Shown here piece by piece: positions 11,695 through 22,698 of a stretch of DNA of 64,000 bases. Made by a program: the position numbers and the translations under genes. Numbering within the stretch: the stretch's first letter is position 1; every line of letters begins with the position of its first letter. The stretch is from Paramecium tetraurelia (Eukaryota > Ciliophora > Oligohymenophorea > Peniculida > Parameciidae): the NCBI RefSeq assembly GCF_000165425.1, contig NW_001799631.1:131805-195804 (forward strand), given 5' to 3'. The notes under the pieces are model-generated. The model ran no database searches, had not been told where the DNA came from, and saw nothing but the letters and a program-made list of their open reading frames with translations.

Positions 11695-12480
11695 GAATAA
11701 AATTAGTTATGAGTTCTCTATTTATTATTTTTTTAGGCCAATTGTTATGATTGTTGTTCAATTCAAACTCAATTGAATATGATTTCACTGATTCTTCTTT
11801 TGAGTTTTTTTCTAGAGTTATTTAACGAAATTCCATAATGAAATTCCTAAAATATTACATATTTTAGTTCTAGTTCTTGTTTCAAAGAGAGAAATAATGG
11901 TCAGAATTATGTTCACTCTTTCTATTCAGGAGATGCTTTTGACATCATCCTCGTATTTAAGAATTTTAAGAAGGAATAGATGAAATATATATGACAAAAA
12001 TAGGGGTATCAATATAATCAAAATGAATTTAGACAAATTGGAATTAATTTCCAATATAAATACAAGTTTTTGTACAATATTGTAGATCGGTTTAATTTCT
12101 ATATAAATTAATTTAATTAACCTGTTTGTACACTTCTGGCAACTTTCCCTATATTAGCATTATATTCAATTAATAAACTTCAGGTATTGATTATTTACAT
12201 TTTTGTTAATGAAGTTATATGTATTATTATTGAAATGTTAAATTTTTAAGTGTTTCTAATTAGAAGTAAATAAATGAAAATACAATATTTTATTACCTCA
12301 AACAGTTTGGTTTAAAAAATCTTTAATTGTTTTGGACTTAATAATAACATTTTAAATATTTGTTAAACCATATTTTATTCTTTTGTTAACAGATTCATCG
12401 AATTCAATCATTTGAGATTTTCATTTATAGTTTATGTATTATAAGAATATTATTAAATATGGTATAATAGGTGATTGATA
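11695..12480 (+). pseudogene. Possible decayed secreted-protein gene
   Basis: The stretch starts with a signal-peptide-like MSSLFIIFLGQLL. It later contains a protein-like run (NYVHSFYSGDAFDIILVFKN), a TGA near 11992, and then another open stretch of about 160 codons in the same frame, some of it hydrophobic. I found no intron set that makes one clean reading frame. AT-rich sequence read with one stop codon easily gives open runs of this length, so the second half may be chance. 12481-12799 shows nothing I can name. Confidence 0.25.
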
Positions 12481-12799
12481 ATTTAAAGGTAATTTTATAT
12501 CTAACGTATTTATGTTTTTAATCTTAGACTCATGCCATATTAATACTATTCTTAAAATTGTTATACCATCTGAATGTTTCCATTTCTTAAAATACCTATA
12601 ATTAATGTTGTAATTGGAAATTTTGTATTGATATTTTTAATCAATCAAAGTTTGCAATTATTTTTAGTAATCAAAATCTGTTTATATTTACTAATTTGTA
12701 AGGAAAATAGAGTTTCTCATGACATTGTATAAATATTTGAAAATGTATTTTAAATTTTTAACTTATAATAAAATAAACATTTGTTTTTAATATAAAGAA

Positions 12800-14314
12800 T
12801 CACCAACTTCTTTCATCCTCATTTAATTATTCCATAGTAAAATATCTATCTGATATTTGTGATATCTCATTGAATTATGGTATGTATGCAAGAGTATCAT
12901 ATTTTTTCTATGACAAATCTTCCCAAGAAACATCATGAAACCAAGGATGACTTTATACTTCTTTAAAATCCATGAGAAATCCCAATCTTTATGTACTATC
13001 ATGTTTTATCAACCTTTAAATGATATCCTTACATTATGATGAGCACACTATATTTTTTGGGAAATGAATTTCACCTTTGAGAATGAGTTTCAAGGCTATT
13101 TCAAAATTATTATGATAGAAAGGAGTTATGCCTACCAATAATTCATAAATAAGAATGCCTAAACTATACCAATCAGACATTCGAGTAAGTTCCCCATTCT
13201 TTATATATTCTGGAGATGAATATTCAATAGTGAAATTGATGGCTTAAGTTTTCTTGAATTCCTAGTACATTCTCAATTTGCCATATCCGAAGTCAGTTAA
13301 ACATACATACCCTCTTTCGTCAATCAAAATATTCTCAGGTTTCAAATCTCCAAATATTATTCCCCTCTCATGTAGATCCGATAAAGCTATTGCTACTTAT
13401 GCAACTATTTATTTTACTTATTATTCTGGAAAATTGTTAATCTCCTTTAAATGTTAATAGAGGTCACCTCCTTTCACGAATTTGAATATTAAATTAACAT
13501 TACCATTGTAGAGCATACACAATTCAAGTTCCTCTATGAATGGCAATCTCTCGTAATTCTTGAGAAACAATTCCAACAAATCTATGTCGACTGTATTAAT
13601 GGGAACACATTTAAGAACTGAGAATTGTTATTATTTTTCATATTTATTATGCAATAAGTAGATTTTGCTTAAAGATCCTGAGGCTAACACTACTGATTTT
13701 TAATACTCATCTAATTTAACTCGTAATCTTAATGGGTCATTAGCAAAAAGTACCAACAATTCATTCGATGCAGCTTTACTTTTATTCATGGTATTGATAT
13801 AATTTAATTGGAAATTCTCAGGATATAGCATACTAATTTAGGATTTGGGATGCAAACTAGTTTATTTTAATTTATCAAGTGTTTGATGATGCATACAATA
13901 GGGTTGTAGAACTTCATCTTCTACAAAATATATTTTGATGCCATCTATATTGTGCATTTTCATCGCAATTGCTAAGTAAAATATTATTACATCTCTATTC
14001 TCTTATGATTTATACAATAAGTCAGATTCGGTAGGTACATGAATTATAAATTCTTGACTCTTCTTTGATATGGTGACTCCGAATATTTTGTTAATTGCTA
14101 TCTTTCTTTTAATTGATTTCTTATCAATGTTATACACAAACTCATTAGAAATTGCTATCATTCTCAACTATTCGTTATTCCTTTTGTTGATTTTCGTAAT
14201 CATTCGAGATATAAGCATTATTTCTAAGGATGTGCATTATTTCTTAAAATACTTTTCTGCATCTATATGATAAATGTCATTTGTATCAACTTTAATTTAT
14301 TTTAGAAAATTCAT
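12800..14314 (-). CDS. AGC-type protein kinase with N-terminal TH1/PH-like domain
   Basis: A single intronless frame of 505 codons, ATG 14314 (complement), stop 12800-12802. Residues about 60-130 ([11 protein letters not shown], then [17 protein letters not shown]) resemble the myosin-I TH1/PH-like lipid-binding fold. The kinase domain follows, with a glycine-loop-like [10 protein letters not shown], the hinge region [21 protein letters not shown], a complete TDFGYGKL, an SPEY motif and [14 protein letters not shown]. The Arg of HRD is Gly here; the catalytic Asp is kept, so activity is possible. No cyclic-nucleotide domain is visible, so it is not an obvious PKG or PKA. Confidence 0.75.
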
Positions 14315-14418
14315 TTTCCTATGTTCTTGATGCATTCGATATAATATTAAAAGAAATTATTTTTATACAAATAATAACACAAATTCAAATACATTATTAT
14401 ACATACCTTATTTGAAAA

Positions 14419-14831
14419 ATGACAAAGTTGCTCATAGTTATACTCGTTCTCTCTTTACATGTTTCTTTAAATGAGTCACTCTCTATTCCTTCTTTCAACC
14501 ATTAAGTTCAAATGAATGAGAAGCCAAAAAAAAAGCCCGCCATAGAATGGAGAAGCACTTCTGAATTTGAAAATAATTCAAATTACGTAAGAGTTGTGGA
14601 ATTTACTAAATAAAACTATTAAAAGGAATGCTCAATGAACAAGACAATCACATTTACTAAAGTCCTTTAGGTTGCTAAACAAATGCAACAAGGATTTCTT
14701 TGGTCTGTAATACATTTAATATTATATCTAAGTTATAAGTGGAGTTTTCAGACAAAACAATTAAAATAATTTAGATCTACGAAGACTTAGATGGAGTTTT
14801 AGAGTTTGATTCATGCAAAGATAACAATTGA
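14419..14831 (+). CDS. Secreted cystatin-like protein, copy A
   Basis: ATG 14419, 26-base intron 14707-14732 (ends CTAAG), TGA 14829-14831; 128 aa, exon arithmetic closes. It begins with a clear signal peptide (KLLIVILVLSLHV). Like the next gene it has the order helix, beta strand with a Q-x-x-x-G loop (KQMQQGFLWS), beta strand (VEFSDKTIKII), and a Cys near each end of the second half. The QxVxG inhibitory loop of cystatins is only approximate here (QMQQG). Family assignment rests mainly on similarity to copy B in size, layout and splice position. Confidence 0.55.
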
Positions 14832-15033
14832 AAATTTACAAAATTTTCATATATATTGAAAATCATATTAATTTTAACCCTTATAATTTTCATTCTCTAC
14901 AACATCAGAACAAGTTTTATTTGAAGTTTTAGGTTATATTAAATTATAAGATTTAATCCTGAAAACGGTATGCTGGGATTAATAAATTTATAATATGAAT
15001 TAGGATTTATTTATTAAATTAATAAAAAACGAA

Positions 15034-15422
15034 ATGAACAAAACCATAATAACATTGATAGCAATAATTATGATTACTTAAGCAAAGAGACACTTCATAG
15101 AGAATAAGATTCAAAAAAACTAAGAATTGCTTGGAGGTGTAAGATGGTAGTCTCCAAACAACTATAAAAATGACGAGAATTATTTCCAAGCCCTTGAAAA
15201 AGCAAAGCAAGATTTCCATAAGGTCTGTCATTTGCCTAATGGCGTAACTTGGGTTAAGGTGGAAAAGGTTGGCTTATAGATTGTATAAGGAAGAATGTGG
15301 TGGGTATGATATTTAATTCAACTTATTAGTTCGAAGTTAAATTGAGTGATAAAAAAACATACCAGATGGAAGTATATTAGGACTTGTAAGATACATTTGA
15401 ATTAGATGAATGCAATAAATGA
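15034..15422 (+). CDS. Secreted cystatin-like protease inhibitor, copy B
   Basis: ATG 15034, 26-base intron 15304-15329, TGA 15420-15422; 120 aa, frame closes. A signal peptide (TIITLIAIIMITQA) is followed by an N-terminal Gly pair (LLGGVRW), an amphipathic helix (FQALEKAKQDFHKVC), a strand, the loop GLQIVQGRMWWF and a paired strand (FEVKLSDKKTYQMEV). QIVQG fits the cystatin QxVxG loop that inserts into the papain active site, and the Gly pair fits the N-terminal binding segment. It probably inhibits papain-type cysteine proteases outside the cell or in a vacuole; this is family-level inference. It shares intron position with copy A, so the two look like an old tandem duplication. Confidence 0.68.
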
Positions 15423-15482
15423 ATAATTTTTCACACAATTTAATAAGTTAAATCATAAATAAATTAATCGTTAAAATAAAAA

Positions 15483-16127
15483 ATGCAAAGATCCTGGTTA
15501 GAGTAACCCCAAAGAACTTTGGACATCAATTTTGATATAAAATCTATTCGAAATTAAGTTAAAGATAGATGTGTACCAGTCCTATAATATTAAACTGACT
15601 CTGCTCAAAAATCATTCTACTCTTATAGGTAATAGCATCAACTATCTTAGAAAAGAAAGTTTGCCCACAGTACCATCATTCGAAAACTTATAAGCCAAAA
15701 TAAGGGATTTCTCATACACTAAACTCAATCAGGCTTCATCCTTTTAATAAAAGAATCAGATTGCTGATAAATCAATCACTTACTCACCTCAAAAGGCTGC
15801 AGGTCTATAAAAGAAGTAATGTTAAAATCTAGAATTTAAGAATAAATAGTTCCTTGGGGAGTAGGAACAATTCTAATTATCAAAGTTCTCGACAATAATC
15901 ACCAGCTTATTAAAGCAGACCTATTGAACTAAGTTATAGGTCATAATAGAGAAGAAATTTGAGTGATAACTTGCAATTGAACGAAATTGTTTCTATGAGG
16001 AATAAGATTGAATCATCCTAGGCCAGCAGAAGTCTATTGGGATCTAAGTAATTTCTAATTATTCTATAATAGTTATGTGAGTGAATTGGTCAAATTAGCT
16101 TAGGCCATAACTAATGCACTGAAATGA
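15483..16127 (+). CDS. Hypothetical Ser/Gln-rich protein, 187 aa
   Basis: ATG 15483, TGA 16125-16127, with introns at 15629-15650 (22), 15816-15849 (34) and 16048-16072 (25). The spliced length is 564 bases. The product is polar and probably largely disordered (SSRQQSPAYQSRPIELSYRS), with a short helical C-terminus (YVSELVKLAQAITNALK). No known domain and no signal peptide. It starts 60 bases after the cystatin-like gene. Confidence 0.65.
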
Positions 16128-16181
16128 GATAATTTTAGTTTAAAATTATGATATAACTACAAATTTATATAAATTAATTTT

Positions 16182-17477
16182 ATGAAAAACAATAAATACT
16201 AGATTAGAGTAACTTTAGACAGTACTCCTTCAACTTTTTAAACTAATGAAACATTGTCTTTATGGGAAAGTCTATAAAGATCCAAAGATTCTCCTAGAAA
16301 ATCAAAAATAAGAATTGCAAGAGACCCACTAGAAAATGAATGTCCATTGTAATAACCGAACCCATTTTTATTTAATGAATAATTAAAGCATAGTTTTAGG
16401 GACTATTTGGAAGGTTAAAAGACGGTATTAAATTTAGTAAATGAATGTAATCATATCATAAGTTCATCACATAAGATGGATAAACTAAAATTATTTTCAA
16501 ATGTACATAAATTTCGAAGTTAATTAAAATAAAGATCCTCAGTTAGATTGTCTATGATCTAAAATAATTCTTAAGCTGAAGATCTTCTTCAAAGAAAAAT
16601 TAAGATCTAAGAAAGGTTTAATAAAATTCAAGCCTTAATTCAATAAAGAATGCATGCTAAAAATAAAAAAGAATCACTTCGAGATGTTCAATTATTCAAA
16701 CATTTATTTGAAACTTGTGAGAAGAATGTTAATAAAATTAAATCGAAAAATCTACTCTCAGAAAAAGCAGATGGAATAAGAGAATATGATAAAATTAAAT
16801 ATTCTAAGAATCCACAAGGATCATTAAGAGTACGTCTAGATAATGAAAGCAATCTTAATTAATCTAATAATTTAAGGAGTAGGACTTTACCAGATTAACA
16901 AACAACTCATTTAACAAGAAAGAAGGAACGAGAAAAAATGAATGCTAAACTTACTGAGTTTCTAGAACATGATCAAAATCAAGAAAAGAATCTACTTCTT
17001 AAGGCTAAGAGAAATCTTATAAGAGAATTAAAGAATGGTAATAAAAAATTCCATTAATTTGATACTAATCGATACAATATTACAGATCCCTTGAGTAAAG
17101 ATGTGAAGTTTTATGCTTATATGTTTATGAAGCCTAAAAATGATGATGTTTTACAGAAGAAGGACTAAAAGTATAAGTTCTTATGTAAAACCGCGAGAGT
17201 TCAAAAAAACACTCAAAGACATTACTTAGCCAATTTTAATCAACAATAATCTAATTCCAGGGAGGAGAGCCTAGAGGAAGATTCTTCATTCAATTCTATG
17301 CTTGAAATCAATATTGACAATCTGTATAAACGAAGCACTGATTTGTAAAATATGATTCTGAATACAAAGTCTGAAAAGTTTGTTAGAAGAATTAGACAAT
17401 TCCAAAAAGTGCAAACCCTAACTACTTAAATAATTAAAGTGAATGAATAAAAACTATCTAATACTAAATTATTATGA
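16182..17477 (+). CDS. Hypothetical basic helical protein, 431 aa
   Basis: A single frame from ATG 16182 to TGA 17475-17477 without introns. The protein is rich in Lys, Arg, Gln and Asn, with long helical stretches from about residue 95 on (QERFNKIQALIQQRMHAKN; TRKKEREKMNAKLTEFLEH). No enzyme motif or membrane segment. The conserved-looking part is around residues 250-320 (TDPLSKDVKFYAYMFMKPK). Family not recognised; a cytoskeletal or basal-body role would be a guess. Confidence 0.65.
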
Positions 17478-17518
17478 CAGTAATAACAATGTATCTACAT
17501 AACATTCTCCTATATACA

Positions 17519-18013
17519 TCAATAAAAGTCAAAGTCTAAATTATCCTGGTTTTCCCATGGACTAAAATCTATAGTAGGTTCACTTTTCTTAATCTTCATT
17601 CTCTAAGATAATCTTCTACGTTTAATTTAGTATATTTTTTAAAATTATTGTTATTTGGCTAAATTATACGGCATTTCAATTATATTTTCTTTATTGCTAA
17701 CTATTGTTCGATGCAGAATTGGAGGCTTAACAGGATATTAAACTTAGGGCAGATGTTCCTCCTCCATTTCTGTTTTGGTTTCGAATGATTATCTTCTAAG
17801 TCTCTGTCTCTCTAATTTCATATGAATCACCTTCAATGCATTTTCACTAGTTTTGCCAAGTTGCAATCCCTTATAATAATTTTATTTGATTTCACTAGTT
17901 TCAGTGATCTGTCTCAATCTCTCTACTTTCATAGACGTAGATCTCTGATCTTTATTATATCCAAATACGAAATTGTAAAAATTTTATCGTTGATTTTATT
18001 GACAGTTTTTCAT
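17519..18013 (-). CDS. Hypothetical basic protein, 164 aa
   Basis: ATG 18013 (complement), stop 17519-17521, no intron. The product is strongly basic and polar. It has a helix (MKVERLRQITETSEIKQNYY), a central VIHMKLERQRLRRQSFETK stretch and an aromatic-acidic tail (WENQDNLDFDFY). It is convergent with the upstream plus-strand gene; the two stops lie about 40 bases apart. Function unknown. Confidence 0.55.
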
Positions 18014-18104
18014 TTTAATTTTATAAATTGCATTAACATTAATCCCTCTTCCATTAGAATTGAGATGTAATCATACACAATATAATTGATAATATTAACA
18101 AATA

Positions 18105-19057
18105 TCAAATGTCATCCTCTTAGATGATGTGATCACCTTCTAATTTAGGAATAGCTATCCTACTCTTAGGAACTAAGCTTGATCCAAATTGAATCTTATT
18201 CAATAATGTCCATCCTCCAGAACCAGCAATTATCAGAATAATCAAGGCAAAAATGAATAAAAACACTTACTCCAATGGATTTGCATTTGTACTCGTATTC
18301 GCATTCGCATTCGCATTCTCAACCTATTTAACAGGTGTTTCGGCATGATCACAAAACGATATTGACACATTGGTATACTTTTAGCACAACTTTTAAAGGA
18401 ATTCATTATATGTTAAATCAGTTTAGTCTGAAGAATCCAAATACAAGGAAAATGATGTTTAATTATATTCCATTTTTTTGTACTATTCTAATATGCGATT
18501 TGTCTTAATTTCTTAATTTACTACTTCACTTTTATCAAAACTATCCTCAATACATTTATTTATTGCTTCAGTTGATATGTTATGATTAGTAAAATAATTC
18601 TTAGAACAGGCAACCATTGATGATTTCTTACATTGTTATCCAAAGTAGATTGTATAATTAAGATAATGTTGTGGTAATACTTCCAACACACACTGTTAAA
18701 GTAAAAATTCTTTCAAAATGGTCTACCCAGATACATAGTCAGAATACTCTATGATATATTTATAAAGCAATACAGCAATATCGACCTCCTCCTAAACAAT
18801 GTTTTTCTTGCTCCTTGAATTGATGACGCGTGTAACAACTGTAGCAAGGTAAAAGATGTTGGGCAATATTCAATTTTACTATGATCACAATAAATAACGA
18901 ATATACATCCATTCTATTACAATTCATCATAGTGTTTTGAAAAATTGCCAAAGAATTCCATATAGGAATTGTCTGAAAAATCTAACCCTATTGTTAAATT
19001 AATATCCATCTTTGCATTCTTTGATAATGCAATTGCTATAAAAATAAAGTAAAGCAT
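18105..19057 (-). CDS. Vacuolar-sorting-receptor-like type I membrane protein
   Basis: ATG 19057 (complement), stop 18105-18107. A signal peptide (MLYFIFIAIALS) opens a luminal domain of about 230 residues with paired cysteines. The block SKNYFTNHNISTEAINKC, then IED, then a TSFSLYLDS strand follows the layout of the Cys-rich luminal core of plant vacuolar sorting receptors (C-G-I/D-K-C-I-G-D then PTLVVN). A short Asn/Ala hexamer-repeat linker, one membrane helix (FIFALIILIIAGSG) and a cytosolic tail of about 30 residues end it. If real, it would sort soluble cargo to vacuoles or dense-core granules. The frame closes (936 bases) only if a 17-base GTAGAC..AAAG intron is removed. Confidence 0.58.
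18279..18320. repeat. Short hexamer repeat inside the sorting-receptor-like gene
   Basis: Four to five imperfect copies of GCATTC (plus strand) lie in the stalk-coding region of the gene on the minus strand, encoding alternating Asn-Ala/Asn-Thr. The repeat sits just before the membrane helix and probably acts as a flexible spacer. It could vary in copy number between strains. Confidence 0.7.
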
Positions 19058-19492
19058 TTATTTTAATAAAAATCTGGGTTTAATAAAATGTTGATACCAA
19101 TTATTTTATAATTAATGTGTTTTTTGTAGATGATGATTTAATGTTATAATAATATGCAATTTTGAATCATTTTAAACTCATTAGGATCTTAGTATTCTAC
19201 AGATAATTTAGGATTAAAATTTTTAATGTCATATGTATTAATATAGAATTATAAATGAACTTCTTATATTATTTCATTTTATTATGATGCCTACATATTA
19301 TATGATATCATTAGGTTAAGCAATAACATTTATTAGTTCATTTTGAATTCAAATTTAGTGAGGGATTCAAGAATATATTATATATAAATTATTCAGTAGA
19401 GATTTCTTAATTATTTGTTACCTTATAAACATTTAAAAATACATAAATTAATTTAATTTAAAGAAAGTTAATATTATTAAGCAATATAAACA
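19058..19492. other. Intergenic, nothing recognised
   Basis: About 435 AT-rich bases between two minus-strand genes. I see no frame with protein-like composition. It should contain the 3' end of the ankyrin transcript unit and the promoter of the sorting-receptor-like gene. Confidence 0.5.
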
Positions 19493-20136
19493 TCAAAGTT
19501 ATTGTTTTAAAAAGTGAACAATATTTAAATGTCTCCATCTTTATGCAACTTCTAAGGGAGTTTCTTCTATTCCGTTTATAGATACAGTTGTTTGAGGATT
19601 AGCTCCTTTCTCTACCAGTATTCTACATATATCAAGATGTCCTAATTTAGCTGCTACATATAAAGGTGTTAATCCTTTTTAATTTTTTTTGTTAACTAAA
19701 CAAAATTGACTCGTATTATCATAGAAATACCTTCATTAATGATATGAATATACTTTTTTGGATCTTTATTTAGTATTTCTTCGATTATATTTGAAGAATG
19801 TCCTTTTTCAATAGATGTGAAAAGTGCTTATTGCATTTAAATATATTTTAACGCTTCACTGAAGTTACGACTGCTCTCTGATCTCTATTTTAATGAATCT
19901 TGAGGTTTGTAACCACTTATGACTAGTTCATCCTTGGATTAATATAAAATTAGATTACTGGAGAGTTCAACCGCCTCGTTTTTGGGTTTTAGAGTAATCT
20001 AATTGTGGTGATAGCATGACGGAAGCTTTTCCAATATTTCAAGCCATCTCCATCAGAAAAGGGTACTCTATTATTAAGATAAAGAGATACGTATCAGGCT
20101 AAATGTTCCTAAGCGGAATATTTTATTTCTTATTCA
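19493..20136 (-). CDS. Ankyrin-repeat protein
   Basis: Stop 19493-19495. The C-terminal half carries two ankyrin repeats: KGLTPLYVAAKLGHLDICRI followed by LVEKGANP, and ETPLEVAQRWRHLNIVHFL. A 35-base intron (GTATTT..TTTAG) lies just before them. The upstream frame (LEKLPSCYHHNQITLKPKNE and ISGYKPQDSLKQRSES) looks like a small beta-rich domain, possibly PH-like. An N-terminal exon MNKKQNIPLRNIQPDT at 20136 seems to belong, but the intron joining it is unresolved: a 23-base candidate leads into another frame. Ankyrin repeats mediate protein binding; no more specific role can be given. Confidence 0.7.
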
Positions 20137-20161
20137 TATTATTAAAATGATTAATAGTTAT

Positions 20162-20788
20162 TCATTTAACAAGTATACAGTTATTCAAAACAAAATCAAG
20201 AACCAAAGAGGGATTCTTAAATCTAAGATCATTTAATTTAACAAAACAATTCTCAGAAATGCAGAGCATAACTTATTTTTTGTTGCTGATCTTCGCTTGT
20301 TCCCAATTTTTGATGTCTTTAATTAGAGTGCAATCGATTCTATTAGCTTGTTTGAATTCTCCATCAATCTTGTCATACATTAATATAGTATTGGATGACA
20401 ATTTAATAGTGGATTTAGAAGATGGCAATGATTGTTCATGTGTTTTGATATTGGATTATATCATTTTAGTAGTTTATTTAGATTGACAATTGCATTGATA
20501 CTTGGTGGACTTGGAATCATCAATGTCATCGTCGTCATCGAATTCCACATCAGGGAGATCCAATTCAGTTCCCTTGTAGAACAATCTCTTTTGTTATGAG
20601 GGATAGAGTTTGTCTGCGATTTGCTTACTGAAAATGAGGTTGAATTTTTCTATTTATTCAGAGGGCAAATTGGCAGCTTGTCTATAGATAAGATTGCCAG
20701 TTTTAGTTTCGACGATATAAGTAGGATGAGATCGTTGGGTTTCTAATTTAGAAAAGACTACGCCAACTATCTTTTAGGGATCAGCCAT
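20162..20788 (-). CDS. Hypothetical protein, 208 aa, acidic centre
   Basis: An intronless frame from ATG 20788 (complement) to stop 20162-20164. It opens MADPQKIVGVVFSKLE with strand-like segments (HPTYIVETKTGNLIYRQA), has an aspartate run near residue 85 (FDDDDDIDD), and a second folded-looking part (CTLIKDIKNWEQAKI; VMLCISENCFVKL). There are no membrane segments. Family not recognised. It lies 25 bases from the ankyrin gene and diverges from the proteasome gene. Confidence 0.6.
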
Positions 20789-20971
20789 ACGAGATTAAAA
20801 TGAATAACAATTAAATTAGAAAGTGATATTTATATCTCAAAAATATTAACTAAAATTTGACTAAGTGATAATTATAAATTAATTGATGGTCTAAATGAGT
20901 CTACAATATGAAGATTACTCTTGTTGTTAATACATTATAATATATTAAATAAATAATTCAGATTGGGATTA

Positions 20972-21799
20972 ATGTTTCAAAATAAGTACATAAGTGTATT
21001 AATTCCAATAGAACAGATTATGACAGAGGAGTGAATACATTCTCACCAGAAGGTCGTCTATTCTAGGTGGAATATGCATTACAAGCAATCAAATTGGGAG
21101 CAAGTGCTTTGGCCATAAAAGTGAATGATGGAGTGGTGTTGGCTGGAGAAAGAAAATTGAATTCAACTCTTTTAGAGCCTAGGAGTATTGAGAAGATCTA
21201 TGAAATTGACACTCATATTGCTTGCACTGCCTCTGGTTTCATTCCTGATGCCAGAACATTAGTTGAACATGCCAGAGTTGAATCCCAGAATCATAAATTC
21301 AATTATGGTGAACCCATCAATGTTAGAGCACTCACCTAGATTGTTTGCGATTAGGCTCTTGATTTTGGAGAGAGTGATTCCAAAAGCAAAACAAAAATGT
21401 CAAGACCTTATGGAGTGGCGCTATTGATTGCTGGTGTTTCTGATCATGGTCCTCAAATTTCTCTAAACTGGTACTAAATTGAATGATTATAGACCCCACT
21501 GGAACTATGATTGAATATTAAGCTAAAGGAATTGGTGCAGCCGATGAAGGTATCCAAAGCATACTCAAAGAATAATACAAATAAGTAAGATCATAAATTA
21601 AGTCAGGATCTAACCTTGGAGTAAGCTGAGAGATTGGCCATCTTATGTCTCAAGAATGTGATGGAAGAGAAAGTAATTATAAGTGATCATATCTTAGATC
21701 AATAATTCCAATGTAGAATTGGCTGTAATTACAACTGCAGAGAAAAGATATACCTAAAGAACACCAGAACAAATATAAAGTCTAATTGACAAAGTTTGA
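20972..21799 (+). CDS. PSMA5: 20S proteasome subunit alpha-5, with a +1 frameshift
   Basis: ATG 20972, TGA 21797-21799. The N-terminus [20 protein letters not shown] is the alpha-subunit signature, followed by EYALQAIKLGASALAI, IEKIYEIDTHIACTASG, KMSRPYGVALLIAGV, and EKINNSNVELAVI at the end, all matching alpha-5. Introns: 20986-21011, 21471-21492, 21585-21606, 21673-21697. The spliced length is 733 bases, one too many. The break is at 21461-21470: dropping one A from the AAA there restores SLTDPTGTM across the second intron. The subunit forms part of the outer ring of the 20S core. This copy may be a young pseudogene, or the base may be a sequence error. Confidence 0.88.
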
Positions 21800-21899
21800 A
21801 ATATTATATATCTATAATAAGTATAATATGATTCAAATACGTGAAGTATTAGATTTTAAGAAGAGTATTGGACTTCTTATATTTTAAAAAAATTATTGA

Positions 21900-22507
21900 A
21901 ACTCTAAAAATGATGATCGTCCTCTATATTATATGGCAATGAATAATCGTGGTCATCTTCAAACACAATCTGTTTCTTGGGGAAATACTTCTTAAATAGT
22001 TGTTTATTAGTCGAGGCATATTCAACAGCGACTTTTATTACATCCTCATTTCTTATGCATTATTTCTGTCCTGGAAAACCTCTTTCATTTCTATTAATCA
22101 TACCCAAATCTTGCTTTGTACAATTATAAAAATTATCCAACAGAAGGCTTCGATTCTTCTATTGTCATTTTTTACACCCTCAGATCCTAATTATTGTCCC
22201 AAATTTCGTATTCCTCGTCAGCACTCATGTTGCTCTCTGATGTAATCACTGATAATAACGAAGGTCTTTGTTGACAATTGATACTGGTTTGACGTTGGAA
22301 TGCATTTCGAGGTTAAACCAAAGGTTTCACATCTTATTTGGCTTGTGTTTTCAAAGGATAATTAGTTAACTATTTTATTGATCGGTGTTGTGGAGTGTAA
22401 GATTTACACTTGATACTGTACTATAAAGAAGCTAAAAGTTCCCCTGCTTTCTTTATTTTAGATGAGCCATCTCTCACTCTAAAACCATTCCCTTAAGTTT
22501 TTTTCAT
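21900..22507 (-). CDS. Hypothetical gene, exons not resolved
   Basis: From ATG 22507 (complement) a frame runs to TGA 22085-22087 with polar, protein-like sequence (KAGELLASLQYSIKCKSY; SNMSADEEYEIWDNNQ). From about 22160 a second frame is clearly coding (LGMINRNERGFPGQKQCIRN, then EDVIKVAVEY) and continues to DDHDYSLPYNIEDDHH near 21910. I did not find a clean intron joining them or a firm stop at the end. The second part has a basic, mitochondrial-like flavour, but I do not recognise it. It converges on the proteasome gene. Confidence 0.45.
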
Positions 22508-22698
22508 TATTATATTAAATAGCTATAATTATTTAATCTAAAATGATAACTGGGTTAATTGATGAGTACATTTAATCAATATTATATTAATGATTATAAT
22601 TTAATTTGCAATTAAATTCCTATGGTTATATAGATATATATATATGATGAAATTAAAATATTCAATATTGTAGTTATCCCTTTTGATTGATATCATTA

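Noticed and set aside
14070-14270. Plus-strand hydrophobic frame that looks like a membrane protein
   Set aside because: It is antisense to the TH1-like domain of the AGC kinase.
20259-20486. Plus-strand frame with a signal-peptide-like start
   Set aside because: It is antisense to the intact 208-residue minus-strand gene at 20162-20788.
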